The position numbers and the translations under genes were made by a program. The notes beneath the pieces are model-generated. The model had not been told where the DNA came from. It saw only the letters and a list, made by a program, of their open reading frames with translations, and made no database searches. From Burkholderia sp. GAS332 (GTDB lineage Bacteria > Pseudomonadota > Gammaproteobacteria > Burkholderiales > Burkholderiaceae), in the NCBI GenBank assembly GCA_900142905.1, contig FSRV01000002.1, positions 2,170,001-2,234,000 of the forward strand: 64,000 nucleotides of DNA, written 5' to 3'. Positions 35,785 through 43,649 of the stretch are shown in pieces. Each line of letters starts with the position of its first letter. Positions within the stretch are counted from its first letter, which is position 1.

Positions 35785-37404
35785 TCATTTTTTGTCCTCC
35801 TGCTTGCCCCGAATCAGCGCCTCCGGGTGACGCTCGAGGTAATCCGCCAGCGTGCGGAATGCTGCTGCCGTGCGGGCCAGTTCTTTCATGGCGTCGCCGG
35901 TGTTTTTCACCACGGCGGAATCGGGTTGCAGCATGTTGTTTGCCGAGTCCAGCGCGGCCTTCGCCGCGGCCAGTGTCTGGGTCGCCTGCGGCGCAACGTC
36001 GGCATCGAGCTGCTTGAGCAGTGCGTCTGCATCGCGCAGCGTCTGATGCGCATCGTTGCCGATGCCCTCGAACGGAATCTTGTTCAGCTTGGCCAGCAGG
36101 GTTGTCACCGAATCCTGCAGCGATTGCAGTCCGCCGGGTACAGTTGGGAACTCAGGAGGATTGGCACTCCAGTCCATCTTTGCTTTAGGCGCGTTGGGGA
36201 AGAAGTCGAGCGCAACGTACAGTTGTCCGGTCAGCAGATTTCCGGTGCGCAACTGCGCCCTCATGCCATGGTCCACCAGCCATTGGGCAAGTTGCCGACG
36301 ATCGTTCGTGACCCTGCCCCCGGCTCCGCCCGATGCGTAGTGCGACGTGAACCGCTCCGGGAACAGCTTGATTTCAACAGGAATACTGAAGCTCCGGGTA
36401 GCGGGATCGAACCGGGTGTGAATCGCCGCCACCTCCCCTACCACGATGCCGAGAAAATCCACCGGTGCGCCGACCGTCAATCCGCGCACCGACTGCCTGA
36501 AGTTGAACACATACTCATCGACGATCCGATCGTGCTGCGCCATCGCTTCAGCCCGCTCGCGGAACAGCGCAAAGTCGGTGTTTGCGTTGGCTTCTGGCTG
36601 ATCGGCGGTTTCATCCGGCGTCTGGAACGCCAATCCGCCAATCAGGATGGAGACCAGCGACTCCGTATTCACCTTGACGCCGCTCGTATCCAGCGACACG
36701 TCGATTCCGCTCGCATGCCAGAAGCGCGTATCTTCTTTGACGTATTTGTCGTAGGGTGCGTCGATGAAGATGTTCATCGTCACACCCTTTCCGTTTGCAT
36801 CGAGCTGGTACGAAGTAACGTGTCCCACCTGCAGCCGTCTGTAGTAGATCGGAGAGCCTACGTCCAGCGAGCCCATATCGTCGCCCTTCAGGACGAACTG
36901 GCGGCCCGGCACCCCGGTCGCGATGACGGGCGGTGACTCGAGACCTGTGTAATCGCGCCGCGACTTCGTCGAGGCTCCGACATCCATGCCGATGAAGGAG
37001 CCCGAAAGCAAGGTGCCGATACCGGATACCGTTCCGCCGGAAATGCGTGGGCGAACCACCCAGAATCGCGTGTCGTCCACCAGCAGACCGGTAGCATCCT
37101 TGGCAAGTTCAGCGGTGGCGATCACCTTGCGATGATCGCCTGACAACGTGACGCTTTTGACCACACCGATATCCACGTTCTTGAACTTGAGTTTGGTCTT
37201 GCCCGCGTCGAGCCCCTCCCCAGTTTCAAAACTGATGGTAACGGTCGGCCCCTGTTCGAGGATCGCCTTGACCGCGAGCCAGCCGCCGATCAGCACCGCC
37301 ACCAGCGGCACCAGCCACACCACCTGCATGCGCCAGCGCGAGCGCCGCGTCGCCACCGCTTCGGGGAGCTCAGGCGAGTCAGACTGCCCAGAGGGCCTAG
37401 ACAC
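35785..37404 (-). CDS. PqiB-like MCE-domain protein
   Basis: 539 aa from the GTG at 37404, supported by a strong GGAGG eight bases upstream; a TTG further up lacks one. One N-terminal transmembrane helix (about 27-47), then three MCE/MlaD repeats (near 45-130, 160-240 and 280-380) and a C-terminal alpha-helical region. This is the PqiB layout: hexameric periplasmic tubes that bridge inner and outer membrane for lipid transport. A pqiA-type membrane partner is absent beside it, which is unusual. The GGACC box at 37466 is 61 nt upstream. Confidence 0.88.
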   Translation of the reverse strand: MSRPSGQSDSPELPEAVATRRSRWRMQVVWLVPLVAVLIGGWLAVKAILEQGPTVTISFETGEGLDAGKTKLKFKNVDIGVVKSVTLSGDHRKVIATAELAKDATGLLVDDTRFWVVRPRISGGTVSGIGTLLSGSFIGMDVGASTKSRRDYTGLESPPVIATGVPGRQFVLKGDDMGSLDVGSPIYYRRLQVGHVTSYQLDANGKGVTMNIFIDAPYDKYVKEDTRFWHASGIDVSLDTSGVKVNTESLVSILIGGLAFQTPDETADQPEANANTDFALFRERAEAMAQHDRIVDEYVFNFRQSVRGLTVGAPVDFLGIVVGEVAAIHTRFDPATRSFSIPVEIKLFPERFTSHYASGGAGGRVTNDRRQLAQWLVDHGMRAQLRTGNLLTGQLYVALDFFPNAPKAKMDWSANPPEFPTVPGGLQSLQDSVTTLLAKLNKIPFEGIGNDAHQTLRDADALLKQLDADVAPQATQTLAAAKAALDSANNMLQPDSAVVKNTGDAMKELARTAAAFRTLADYLERHPEALIRGKQEDKK

Positions 37405-37465
37405 GATCAGCCTCCGTCTTAGCCTCGGTCGAGTCAATTATTGGATTTCGCGTCAGTCGATAGCA

Positions 37466-37483
37466 ATTGGCCTTTGGTCCCAT
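37466..37483 (-). promoter_or_regulatory. GGACC box before the MCE gene
   Basis: On the minus strand it reads ATGGGACCAAAGGCCAAT. The -10-like AATAAT (complement of 37437-37442) lies 23 nt downstream. It shares the GGCC half-site with the boxes at 30296 and 40640. Confidence 0.75.
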
Positions 37484-37523
37484 AGCGCGCGAACTCGCGG
37501 CGCGGGCCTATGCCATTGCCTCG

Positions 37524-37910
37524 TCAGACAGGCGGTACACCGTCGAGCGCGGCACGCACCGTCGTGACGAACAGCTCGTCATTGAAGGGCTTGCGCAGCC
37601 AGGCCACCGCACCGCCCGCGAGCGCGTGCTCGCGTACGCCGATCTCATCGTGCGCGGTGATGAAGATGATCGGCATGCCTTTGCCGGACAGACGCTGCTG
37701 GACCTGGAGCCCGTTGAGCCCGGGCATCTGCACGTCGAGAATGACGCAGTCGGGTTGATACGCCGGCATTGATGCGAGGGCGTCGAGAAACGCATCGCCG
37801 GTGGCGAACGTTTCCGAAGCAATCCCAATGGAGCGCAGCAATCGCCTGATTGCACGACTCACCGATTCATCGTCATCGACGACGACAACGAATGGTTTGA
37901 GGTTTCCCAT
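37524..37910 (-). CDS. Stand-alone response-regulator receiver domain
   Basis: 128 aa from ATG 37910; the longer frame to 37961 adds a tail that is not conserved in receivers. A full receiver is present: acidic cluster VDDDES, phospho-acceptor D59 in VILDVQMPG, T85 in IFITAHD and K107 in LRKPFN. The chain ends right after the domain, so there is no DNA-binding output. It resembles the receiver of FixJ-family regulators. It is next to the FixJ-like/kinase pair and under its own GGACC box, so it may act as a phosphate sink or shuttle in that system. Confidence 0.88.
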   Translation of the reverse strand: MGNLKPFVVVVDDDESVSRAIRRLLRSIGIASETFATGDAFLDALASMPAYQPDCVILDVQMPGLNGLQVQQRLSGKGMPIIFITAHDEIGVREHALAGGAVAWLRKPFNDELFVTTVRAALDGVPPV

Positions 37911-37992
37911 GGAGAGTAATCCGGTGTCCTGGAATGCGCGAGTCTGCGCACTCCCCCACACGAAAGCCTACGAGGCACACAGGCTCACGAAT

Positions 37993-38010
37993 ATTGGACT
38001 TTGGTCCCGT
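37993..38010 (-). promoter_or_regulatory. GGACC box before the receiver gene
   Basis: On the minus strand it reads ACGGGACCAAAGTCCAAT with TAGGCT (complement of 37965-37970) exactly 22 nt downstream, the same hexamer as at 6882. The outer positions are degenerate. The start codon is 82 nt away. Confidence 0.75.
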
Positions 38011-38153
38011 GTGGACCGAGTACGGACCCGGTGCGGACCCGGGGCGCCCCTATTGCGAACCGCGCATGGAGCGACCTGCAGCCTTTCGGCGGCAATCGCA
38101 CCGGGACAGCCCCCCGAACCTGGTCACGCCACCATCGACCGGCTGGTTTGATT

Positions 38154-38789
38154 TCAGCGCGAAACGTGGAGTTCGCCCGCACCACCGAGAGCGACTTTGT
38201 CCGCGACGCGCACGAGCTCGGCAAGCGAAGTGACTTCCATCTTCGCCATCACGCGCGCGCGATGGGCCTTGATCGTCTTTTCGACAATGCCAAGCTCGCC
38301 GGCCACCTGCTTGTTCAGGCGCCCCGTGACCACCAGCGCCATGACTTCCCTTTCACGCGGCGTGAGCCTGTCCAGCCGGCCACGGATCGCGTCGATCTCG
38401 CAGCGCACCGCGCGAGTCTGCGCAACGCGTTCGAACGCTGCGTCGATCGCGCTGAGCAAATCGCAATCATTCACAGGTTTTGCCAGAAAATCGGTGGCCC
38501 CCGCTTTCATTGCGCCCACCGTCATTGCGATATCGCCGTGACCGGTGATGAAGATGATCGGCAGCACCGCGTTGAGTTCCCGTTGCAATGCCAGACCGTC
38601 CAGGTCAGGCAACTGCACGTCGAGAACCAGACAAGCCGGAGAATCGACCTCGCGTAGCCGTTCGAGAAATGCGCGGGCATTGCCGAATGCTTCGACACGG
38701 TAACCCGCGGAGTGGATCAGACGCGCCAACGCACGGCGCACGGAATCGTCGTCGTCGACGACGAAGACAAGCGAATCGGATTCAGTCAT
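38154..38789 (-). CDS. FixJ/StyR-type response regulator with LuxR HTH
   Basis: 211 aa. Receiver domain (1-120) with VDDDDS, phospho-acceptor D57 in LVLDVQLPD, T82 and K104; LuxR-type HTH (about 143-200) with LTPREREVMALVVTGRLNKQVAGELG and the recognition helix in EKTIKAHRARVM. It begins 5 nt after the kinase gene, so kinase and regulator are an operon. As the only complete NarL/FixJ-type DNA-binding regulator among the stress genes, it is the best candidate to bind the GGACC boxes; this is inference from family and location. Confidence 0.93.
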   Translation of the reverse strand: MTESDSLVFVVDDDDSVRRALARLIHSAGYRVEAFGNARAFLERLREVDSPACLVLDVQLPDLDGLALQRELNAVLPIIFITGHGDIAMTVGAMKAGATDFLAKPVNDCDLLSAIDAAFERVAQTRAVRCEIDAIRGRLDRLTPREREVMALVVTGRLNKQVAGELGIVEKTIKAHRARVMAKMEVTSLAELVRVADKVALGGAGELHVSR

Positions 38790-38794
38790 GGCCT

Positions 38795-40345
38795 TTATCG
38801 CGACTTATCCTCCGGCGTCGCATCGCCGGACGGCAGTGCAACGTAGAATGTCGCGCCTCGATCGTCGTTGTTTTCGGCCCATAGTCGCCCGCGGTGCATG
38901 TCGATGATGGAACGGCTAATCGACAAGCCCAAACCGAGCCCTTGGGGTTTTGACGTGAAAAACGGCTTGAATATCTTGTCCAGCTTATCGGCAGTCAACC
39001 CATGACCTCGATCGCGAACAGCAATCAACACCATACCGCTGTCAGCCGACTTCAATGTGACGCACACCAATCGGTCGACGGGTGGGACTTCGTTCATCGC
39101 ATCGAACGCATTCAGCAACAGATTCAACATGACCTGCTGCAATTGAACCCGGTCACCGCGCACAGGTGGCAATGCCGTGTCGATATCGAGCGTCACGCGC
39201 ATACCGCGCACGATCGCGTCGCTGTGAACCAGCGCCACCACATCGCGCATCACGCTCGCGAGGTCGAGCGGAATCACATCGAGATCGCCCTTCTTGACGA
39301 CCGCGCGAATCCGCCGGATCACCTCGCTGGCCCGGTAATCGTCCTGGACGATATCGTTCAGAATGTCGCGCAATTCCGCCAGATCGATTGGATCGGCCGT
39401 CATGAAACGCTGCGCAGCCTGCACGTTGCTGAGTATCGCGGTAAGCGGCTGATTCAACTCATGCGCCAGCGAGGAAGCCAGCTGCCCCATCGTCGATACG
39501 CGCGTCAGATGGGCAAGATCCTGGCGTTGTCGATGCAGCTCATATCGCTCTGTCTTGTCGATGACGAACACGAGCGTCACGTTTTTACCATCGAAACGAA
39601 ATGGACTCAGGTCGATTTCAGCACGAAACTCCGTACCGTCCTTACGGCGCGCGCACAGATCATCTAGCGGCAAGATGCCACGTGATTGCTGCATGACCAA
39701 GGGATCGGCCCAACGCGGCGCGTAGCTGTCGAAACGCAGCGCATGAACGAGCAGTTCCACCGGCTTCCCGACTAACTCGTCGTGCTCGTAGCCGAAGAGC
39801 CGATCCGCTTGCGGATTGACCATTGCTATCGAGCCGCGCTCGTCGAGTATCAGAATCGCCAACGGCAATAATGCGAGTGCTTCACGAAAATAGCGCTCAC
39901 CGCTCACCTGTTCTTCGGCATCCGCGTGGGAATCGCGCGCGAGCACCGCTCGCGCTTCGCCGTCATGCGTTTTTCTGCGCACGATTCTCGCGGACGCCAT
40001 TGTGCGCAGCCGATCCGTAAAACGCCGCCTCGCGCGAGACGCGGGTAAACCGCTATCTGGCGCGCCGGAAACCTCATGGGGAGTGGGAGGATGGTCGGGA
40101 CGCAGAGGCTCCGATTGACAAGGTCGATTCAAGGATTCTTGCAGACCCGCTTTATCCGCCAATTCGAGCAGCGCCGCATGCGCCGCGCGTCCACCCGGCA
40201 TCCCGCACTCACGATAATGCGCTCCGCTAATTGGCGGATTAACACTGCTGAACGACGTAGATGCACGGTGGCGCAATCCGATCACCAGCAAGCCGAGAAT
40301 GATTGCTGTTTGCAGAACGACGATGACAGGCATGACTATGCTCAT
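38795..40345 (-). CDS. PAS-domain sensor histidine kinase
   Basis: 516 aa from ATG 40345 (a TTG 18 nt upstream is weaker). One N-terminal membrane anchor (about 5-22), a variable linker to about residue 140, a PAS domain (near 150-260, NPQADRLFGYEHDELVG), HisKA with phospho-acceptor H295 in AHELNQPLTAI, and a HATPase_c domain with NLLLNAFDAM, DRGHGLT and GLGLGLSIS. No haem-ligand pattern is evident, so an oxygen signal is not proven. It is in an operon with the FixJ-like regulator and paralogous to the kinase at the left edge. Confidence 0.93.
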   Translation of the reverse strand: MSIVMPVIVVLQTAIILGLLVIGLRHRASTSFSSVNPPISGAHYRECGMPGGRAAHAALLELADKAGLQESLNRPCQSEPLRPDHPPTPHEVSGAPDSGLPASRARRRFTDRLRTMASARIVRRKTHDGEARAVLARDSHADAEEQVSGERYFREALALLPLAILILDERGSIAMVNPQADRLFGYEHDELVGKPVELLVHALRFDSYAPRWADPLVMQQSRGILPLDDLCARRKDGTEFRAEIDLSPFRFDGKNVTLVFVIDKTERYELHRQRQDLAHLTRVSTMGQLASSLAHELNQPLTAILSNVQAAQRFMTADPIDLAELRDILNDIVQDDYRASEVIRRIRAVVKKGDLDVIPLDLASVMRDVVALVHSDAIVRGMRVTLDIDTALPPVRGDRVQLQQVMLNLLLNAFDAMNEVPPVDRLVCVTLKSADSGMVLIAVRDRGHGLTADKLDKIFKPFFTSKPQGLGLGLSISRSIIDMHRGRLWAENNDDRGATFYVALPSGDATPEDKSR

Positions 40346-40639
40346 GACCGAACGGCCTCTCAAGATTCGGCACCGCGAGATTGGCAGCCAAAAGTCGTGC
40401 TGAAAATCGGTACGAGGCTATGCCTCTTAAACAGCAGGCTTATCCTCTATTTAGACATTTAACGAATTAGCGAATTAGCGAAGACACGCTCTGAATGCGG
40501 GTGGAAGCGCAACGAGCGCATCAGTAAGAGTTACAACTTCGAAACCCTCCAACCAGCAAAATCAATCCTAGTACGGGCGGTTAGACATGTAAACGTTAAT
40601 TGAGGTATTTATTTTGCACATATTTCGGTCCGGCAACGA

Positions 40640-40657
40640 ATAGGACCAAAGGCCAAT
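40640..40657 (+). promoter_or_regulatory. GGACC box facing a decayed plus-strand gene
   Basis: ATAGGACCAAAGGCCAAT followed after exactly 22 nt by TAAATT (40680-40685). Its orientation predicts a plus-strand transcript, but no intact gene follows; a gene remnant lies at 40790-40933. Otherwise 40346-40970 shows nothing recognisable. Confidence 0.7.
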
Positions 40658-40789
40658 TGTCTATTGGCTTCAGTGTCGATAAATTTGATGACCTAACGGT
40701 TCGCGTTTCTGGTGCATGCGTGAAAGACGCAAAGCTCCTGAACGCAAACGCGCCGGACGAAATTTGGCAACCGGCACAACACACGTTCG

Positions 40790-40933
40790 TCGAATTTCAA
40801 GGATTACGAGTTCTCACGCGCCACTGTCATGGAATGGTGGGACTTCGGATACCGCGACGCACACAAGTCGCACTCAGATCCACAACGGCGGGAAGCGACA
40901 GATCTGGGTATGGCGTTCATGTCGACGACCTGA
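40790..40933 (+). pseudogene. C-terminal remnant, possibly of a patatin-like (DUF3734) phospholipase
   Basis: The plus-strand frame ending at TGA 40931-40933 reads NFKDYEFSRATVMEWWDFGYRDAHKSHS, then about 18 less conserved residues. The KDYEFSR...W..G..DA pattern resembles, from memory, the C-terminus of patatin-like phospholipases with DUF3734. No upstream coding sequence for the catalytic part exists; only a GGACC box remains in front. Moderate confidence that it is a gene remnant, lower for the family name. Confidence 0.4.
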
Positions 40934-40970
40934 CCGTCTAGCGGACGATCAGGCACAGTCGCAGATCCCT

Positions 40971-41255
40971 TCAATTGCAGCCCTGACCGTTGGCCGAGCG
41001 ATAGCAGGTCTTGCCGCTGGGACTCTTATATACACCCTTACCGTTTTTGGTTTTGGCCTCGCCGCCTTTGTTCGTCGTTGTGGTTGTGACACCGTTCTGA
41101 TTCCTTTGCGCCTTCCATGCGTTGCCAGTGTTTGGGTTATAGCCGCCGGCTGCTTGCCCGTTATTGCATTCGGTCATACCTCGCGCGTTAGTGGTGCAAT
41201 CCGCGAATACGCTAGAAGACAGCGCAAACGCTATCAACACGAGCAACACTTTCAT
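40971..41255 (-). CDS. Small secreted Cys-containing protein
   Basis: 94 aa, ATG preceded by the strong site CAGGAGACGACC. Signal peptide (MKVLLVLIAFALSSSVFA) then a mature chain with four Cys (DCTT, TECNN, KTCYR, QGCN) suited to two disulfides, and a Thr/Lys/Gly-rich middle with YNPNTGNAW. That motif recalls the YNPYTG motifs of the 860-aa secreted protein at 1712. No family with a known function recognised. The GGACC box at 41337 is 81 nt upstream in its orientation. Confidence 0.8.
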   Translation of the reverse strand: MKVLLVLIAFALSSSVFADCTTNARGMTECNNGQAAGGYNPNTGNAWKAQRNQNGVTTTTTNKGGEAKTKNGKGVYKSPSGKTCYRSANGQGCN

Positions 41256-41336
41256 GGTCGTCTCCTGAGACAGCAGGCACAGGCACGGCGCTCGCCTGCC
41301 ACGTATTCCAGCTTAGCCTCATCCGCTCGCACGCCT

Positions 41337-41354
41337 ATTGGACCTTGGTCCTAT
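41337..41354 (-). promoter_or_regulatory. GGACC box between the small secreted protein and the PF13557-like gene
   Basis: On the minus strand it reads ATAGGACCAAGGTCCAAT with TAAGCT 21 nt downstream, pointing at the 94-aa protein gene. It is also 130 nt upstream of the divergent gene at 41485. Confidence 0.75.
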
Positions 41355-41484
41355 TGCAAGCAGTGACATTCCAGCCGCCTCATGGAGGCGGTTCCGCAGC
41401 GAGAACGCGGGCCCAATGCCTGCGCGCCGGGCGTGCGGTTGTCGCCCGGCACATCGGGCAACCAGAGTCGCGGACTTGACCACA

Positions 41485-42441
41485 ATGCCGCATGCATCGA
41501 TCGATTCGGACCGAACAGTCGCACAGTCACGGTGTTTTCGGCACGCGTGGCTCGGCGCCGCTCTGCTGTATTCGATGTCCGCCCCCCCGGCTCACGCGCA
41601 GGAGATGGAGCCGCACGCCTATTCGGCCTCGCCGGTGGGCACCAATTTCGCCGTGTTCGACTATGCGCGATCGAGCGGCGACGTGTCATTCGATCCGTCG
41701 TTGCCGATCACCAACGTGCAGGCGCGTATCAATATCTTTACGCTCGGCTATTCGCACAGTTTCGAGGTCGCGGGACATACCGCGAGCATCGCGGTATCGG
41801 TGCCGTATGCGAACGCGAATGTGAATGGCGATGTGAGAGGCATCTATCAGCAGCAGTACCGCTCAGGTCTCGGCGATGTGCACTTCCGGATCGCGGCGAA
41901 CCTGCTCGGCGACCCACCGCTCTCCCCCGAAGAATTCGCGCGGCGCACACCCGGCACGATCCTCGGTGTCAGCCTCAGCGCGGTGGCGCCGACCGGCCAG
42001 TACGTGCCCGCCCGCCTCATCAATATCGGCGCCAACCGGTGGTCGTTCAAACCCGAGATCGGGCTCTCCCAGCCATTCGGCAACTGGTTTATGGACGCAG
42101 CGGCCGGCGTGTGGCTTTTCACCGACAACGACGATTTTTTCGGCGGCCATCGACGCAGCCAGGATCCGATGCCGACCTTCCAATGGCACGGCGGCTACAC
42201 CTGGCGCCCCGGGCTATGGCTCGCCGCGGATGTGACGTACTTTACGGGCGGCCGCACCCACGTCGACGGTGTCGAGGATCAGGACTATCAGCTCAGTGCG
42301 CGATACGGTGTCACGCTGTCCGTTCCGCTCACTGCGAAATGGTCCGCCAAGCTTGCATGGTCGCGGGGCCTGGTGACGCGTGTGGGCGGTAATTTCCAGA
42401 CCATCTCGATCGCGCTTCAGTACCATTGGTTCAATCGTTGA
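41485..42441 (+). CDS. Outer-membrane transporter-like protein, phenol MetA-pathway family
   Basis: 318 aa from ATG 41485; no good ribosome site is visible, but the start gives a plausible signal peptide cut after PAHA near residue 38. The mature chain is a run of amphipathic strands (INIFTLGYSHSFEVAGHTASIAVSVPYANANV, SGLGDVHFRIAANLLG, WSFKPEIGLSQPFGNWFMDAAAGVWLF, ISIALQYHWF), matching the Phenol_MetA_deg (PF13557) outer-membrane family. The FTDNDDFFGG and TYFTGGRTHVDG segments are characteristic. Substrate unknown. It converges with the DUF4239 gene. Confidence 0.8.
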   Translation: MPHASIDSDRTVAQSRCFRHAWLGAALLYSMSAPPAHAQEMEPHAYSASPVGTNFAVFDYARSSGDVSFDPSLPITNVQARINIFTLGYSHSFEVAGHTASIAVSVPYANANVNGDVRGIYQQQYRSGLGDVHFRIAANLLGDPPLSPEEFARRTPGTILGVSLSAVAPTGQYVPARLINIGANRWSFKPEIGLSQPFGNWFMDAAAGVWLFTDNDDFFGGHRRSQDPMPTFQWHGGYTWRPGLWLAADVTYFTGGRTHVDGVEDQDYQLSARYGVTLSVPLTAKWSAKLAWSRGLVTRVGGNFQTISIALQYHWFNR

Positions 42442-42492
42442 ATCAGATCGGCCAATCCGTCCTGCATAGTCAATTCGCGCCACGTGCAGCGT

Positions 42493-43254
42493 CTAGTGCC
42501 CGAGAATATCGAGCGCCGCGCGCATCGGCGCGAAGGATATTTTGACGATTCCGCCGAGCGGCGTACTCATTTCCATGATCAGGAAGATTGCACCGGAAGT
42601 CGACAGCGCACACATCACGAGCGCCGTCATCGTCGTGCCGTTGCGGGGCGCGAACAGGCCGAACGTGCCGAAGAGGATGGCCAGCCACGACACCAGGACC
42701 ACCAGCAAGGGCGTCGGAATCGAGCCGGTTTGCTGAAGAAGCGCGAGCCACCGTGTAGCGAGTACTTCGTCGACGATTTGCAGCGCCCGTGCCTGCAATT
42801 GACGCTGCAAGTCGGTGTGCGGCGAGAGATCCTCCACTTGACGCTGGAATGCTTCTCCGCGGTCAATCGCTTCGGGACTGCTCAGCTTGGCCACTTGTGC
42901 CGGATCGCCGGACGACATCGCCGCGACCCCAGCCTCGGTCGTGCGTTTAAGCGCGCTGCGAATCTCCTGTGTCTCCGGACCATAGTGAGCCAGCACGCGA
43001 TCGAGGCGGACGATAGCGGCAGCACTATGCAAAAGCTCCGTATTCATGGTGTCGAAAGAGCCTTTTGCCGATGAAATCAGCAGGCCCAGCACCAATGCGG
43101 CCATGGTTGCGACGAGACCGGTCGCCAGTTTGACGACACTGGTGGATTCATCGCTGAGGTGGTGCTGCGGCAGCACGCGGCGCAGATACGAACCGAGCAA
43201 CGCACTGCCGAAAACGCATGCGAATACGATTGCCGCGTCGACGAGGTGGTTCAC
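42493..43254 (-). CDS. DUF4239 membrane protein
   Basis: 253 aa inner-membrane protein. Two helices at the N-terminus (about 5-25 and 42-62), a cytosolic helical domain (65-180) with VVKLATGLVATMAALVLGLLISSAKGSFD just before it, and two helices at the end (183-203, 210-230). The LATGLVATMAALVLGLL...AK..FD pattern is that of the DUF4239 family; function unknown. The GGACC box at 43324 is 69 nt upstream. Confidence 0.82.
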   Translation of the reverse strand: MNHLVDAAIVFACVFGSALLGSYLRRVLPQHHLSDESTSVVKLATGLVATMAALVLGLLISSAKGSFDTMNTELLHSAAAIVRLDRVLAHYGPETQEIRSALKRTTEAGVAAMSSGDPAQVAKLSSPEAIDRGEAFQRQVEDLSPHTDLQRQLQARALQIVDEVLATRWLALLQQTGSIPTPLLVVLVSWLAILFGTFGLFAPRNGTTMTALVMCALSTSGAIFLIMEMSTPLGGIVKISFAPMRAALDILGH

Positions 43255-43323
43255 CCTGCAGTCCTCCGTCTCTGGTCACGCACGTAGCGATTCGACATCT
43301 TGCTCGCCACAGCGCAGTGTGCA

Positions 43324-43341
43324 ATTGGACCTTGGTCCAAT
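43324..43341 (-). promoter_or_regulatory. GGACC box before the DUF4239 gene
   Basis: On the minus strand it reads ATTGGACCAAGGTCCAAT, the perfect form, extended by symmetric GTGTGCA/TGCACAC flanks into a longer imperfect palindrome. The hexamer 22 nt downstream (AAGATG) is a poor -10. The rest of 43255-43649 holds only this and the next box. Confidence 0.8.
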
Positions 43342-43477
43342 TGCACACGCATCGCTGCGCACTTATCGTCTCAGCTGCCAGAAATTCGTTCCGGTTGTCG
43401 TGATCAAAAGCGATCCGCCTCCCAGCGTCAACGGCCCGCAGCCAACGCCATGACATACGCGGTCGCCATGAAACGAT

Positions 43478-43495
43478 ATTGGACCAAGGTCCAAT
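43478..43495 (+). promoter_or_regulatory. GGACC box before the SYLF lipoprotein gene
   Basis: ATTGGACCAAGGTCCAAT on the plus strand, 154 nt before the start codon. The -10 match is less clear here (TATTTA at 25 nt). Confidence 0.8.
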
Positions 43496-43649
43496 TGTCT
43501 TTGCGTGCCGCCAACGCCACTATTTACTCCAAGCGAAGCGTCCTGCAACCAGCATCGGTCGCACGATCACCGTCTTTTCGAGCCGCTAACAATCCGATGC
43601 GCCAACCGCGTTCACACCGTGACGTCATTTACCTGAATGGAGCACGAAC

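Noticed and set aside
40716..41366. A 216-codon open frame on the plus strand.
   Set aside because: It is antisense to the well-supported small secreted protein at 40971-41255, has no ribosome site, and its translation is not protein-like.
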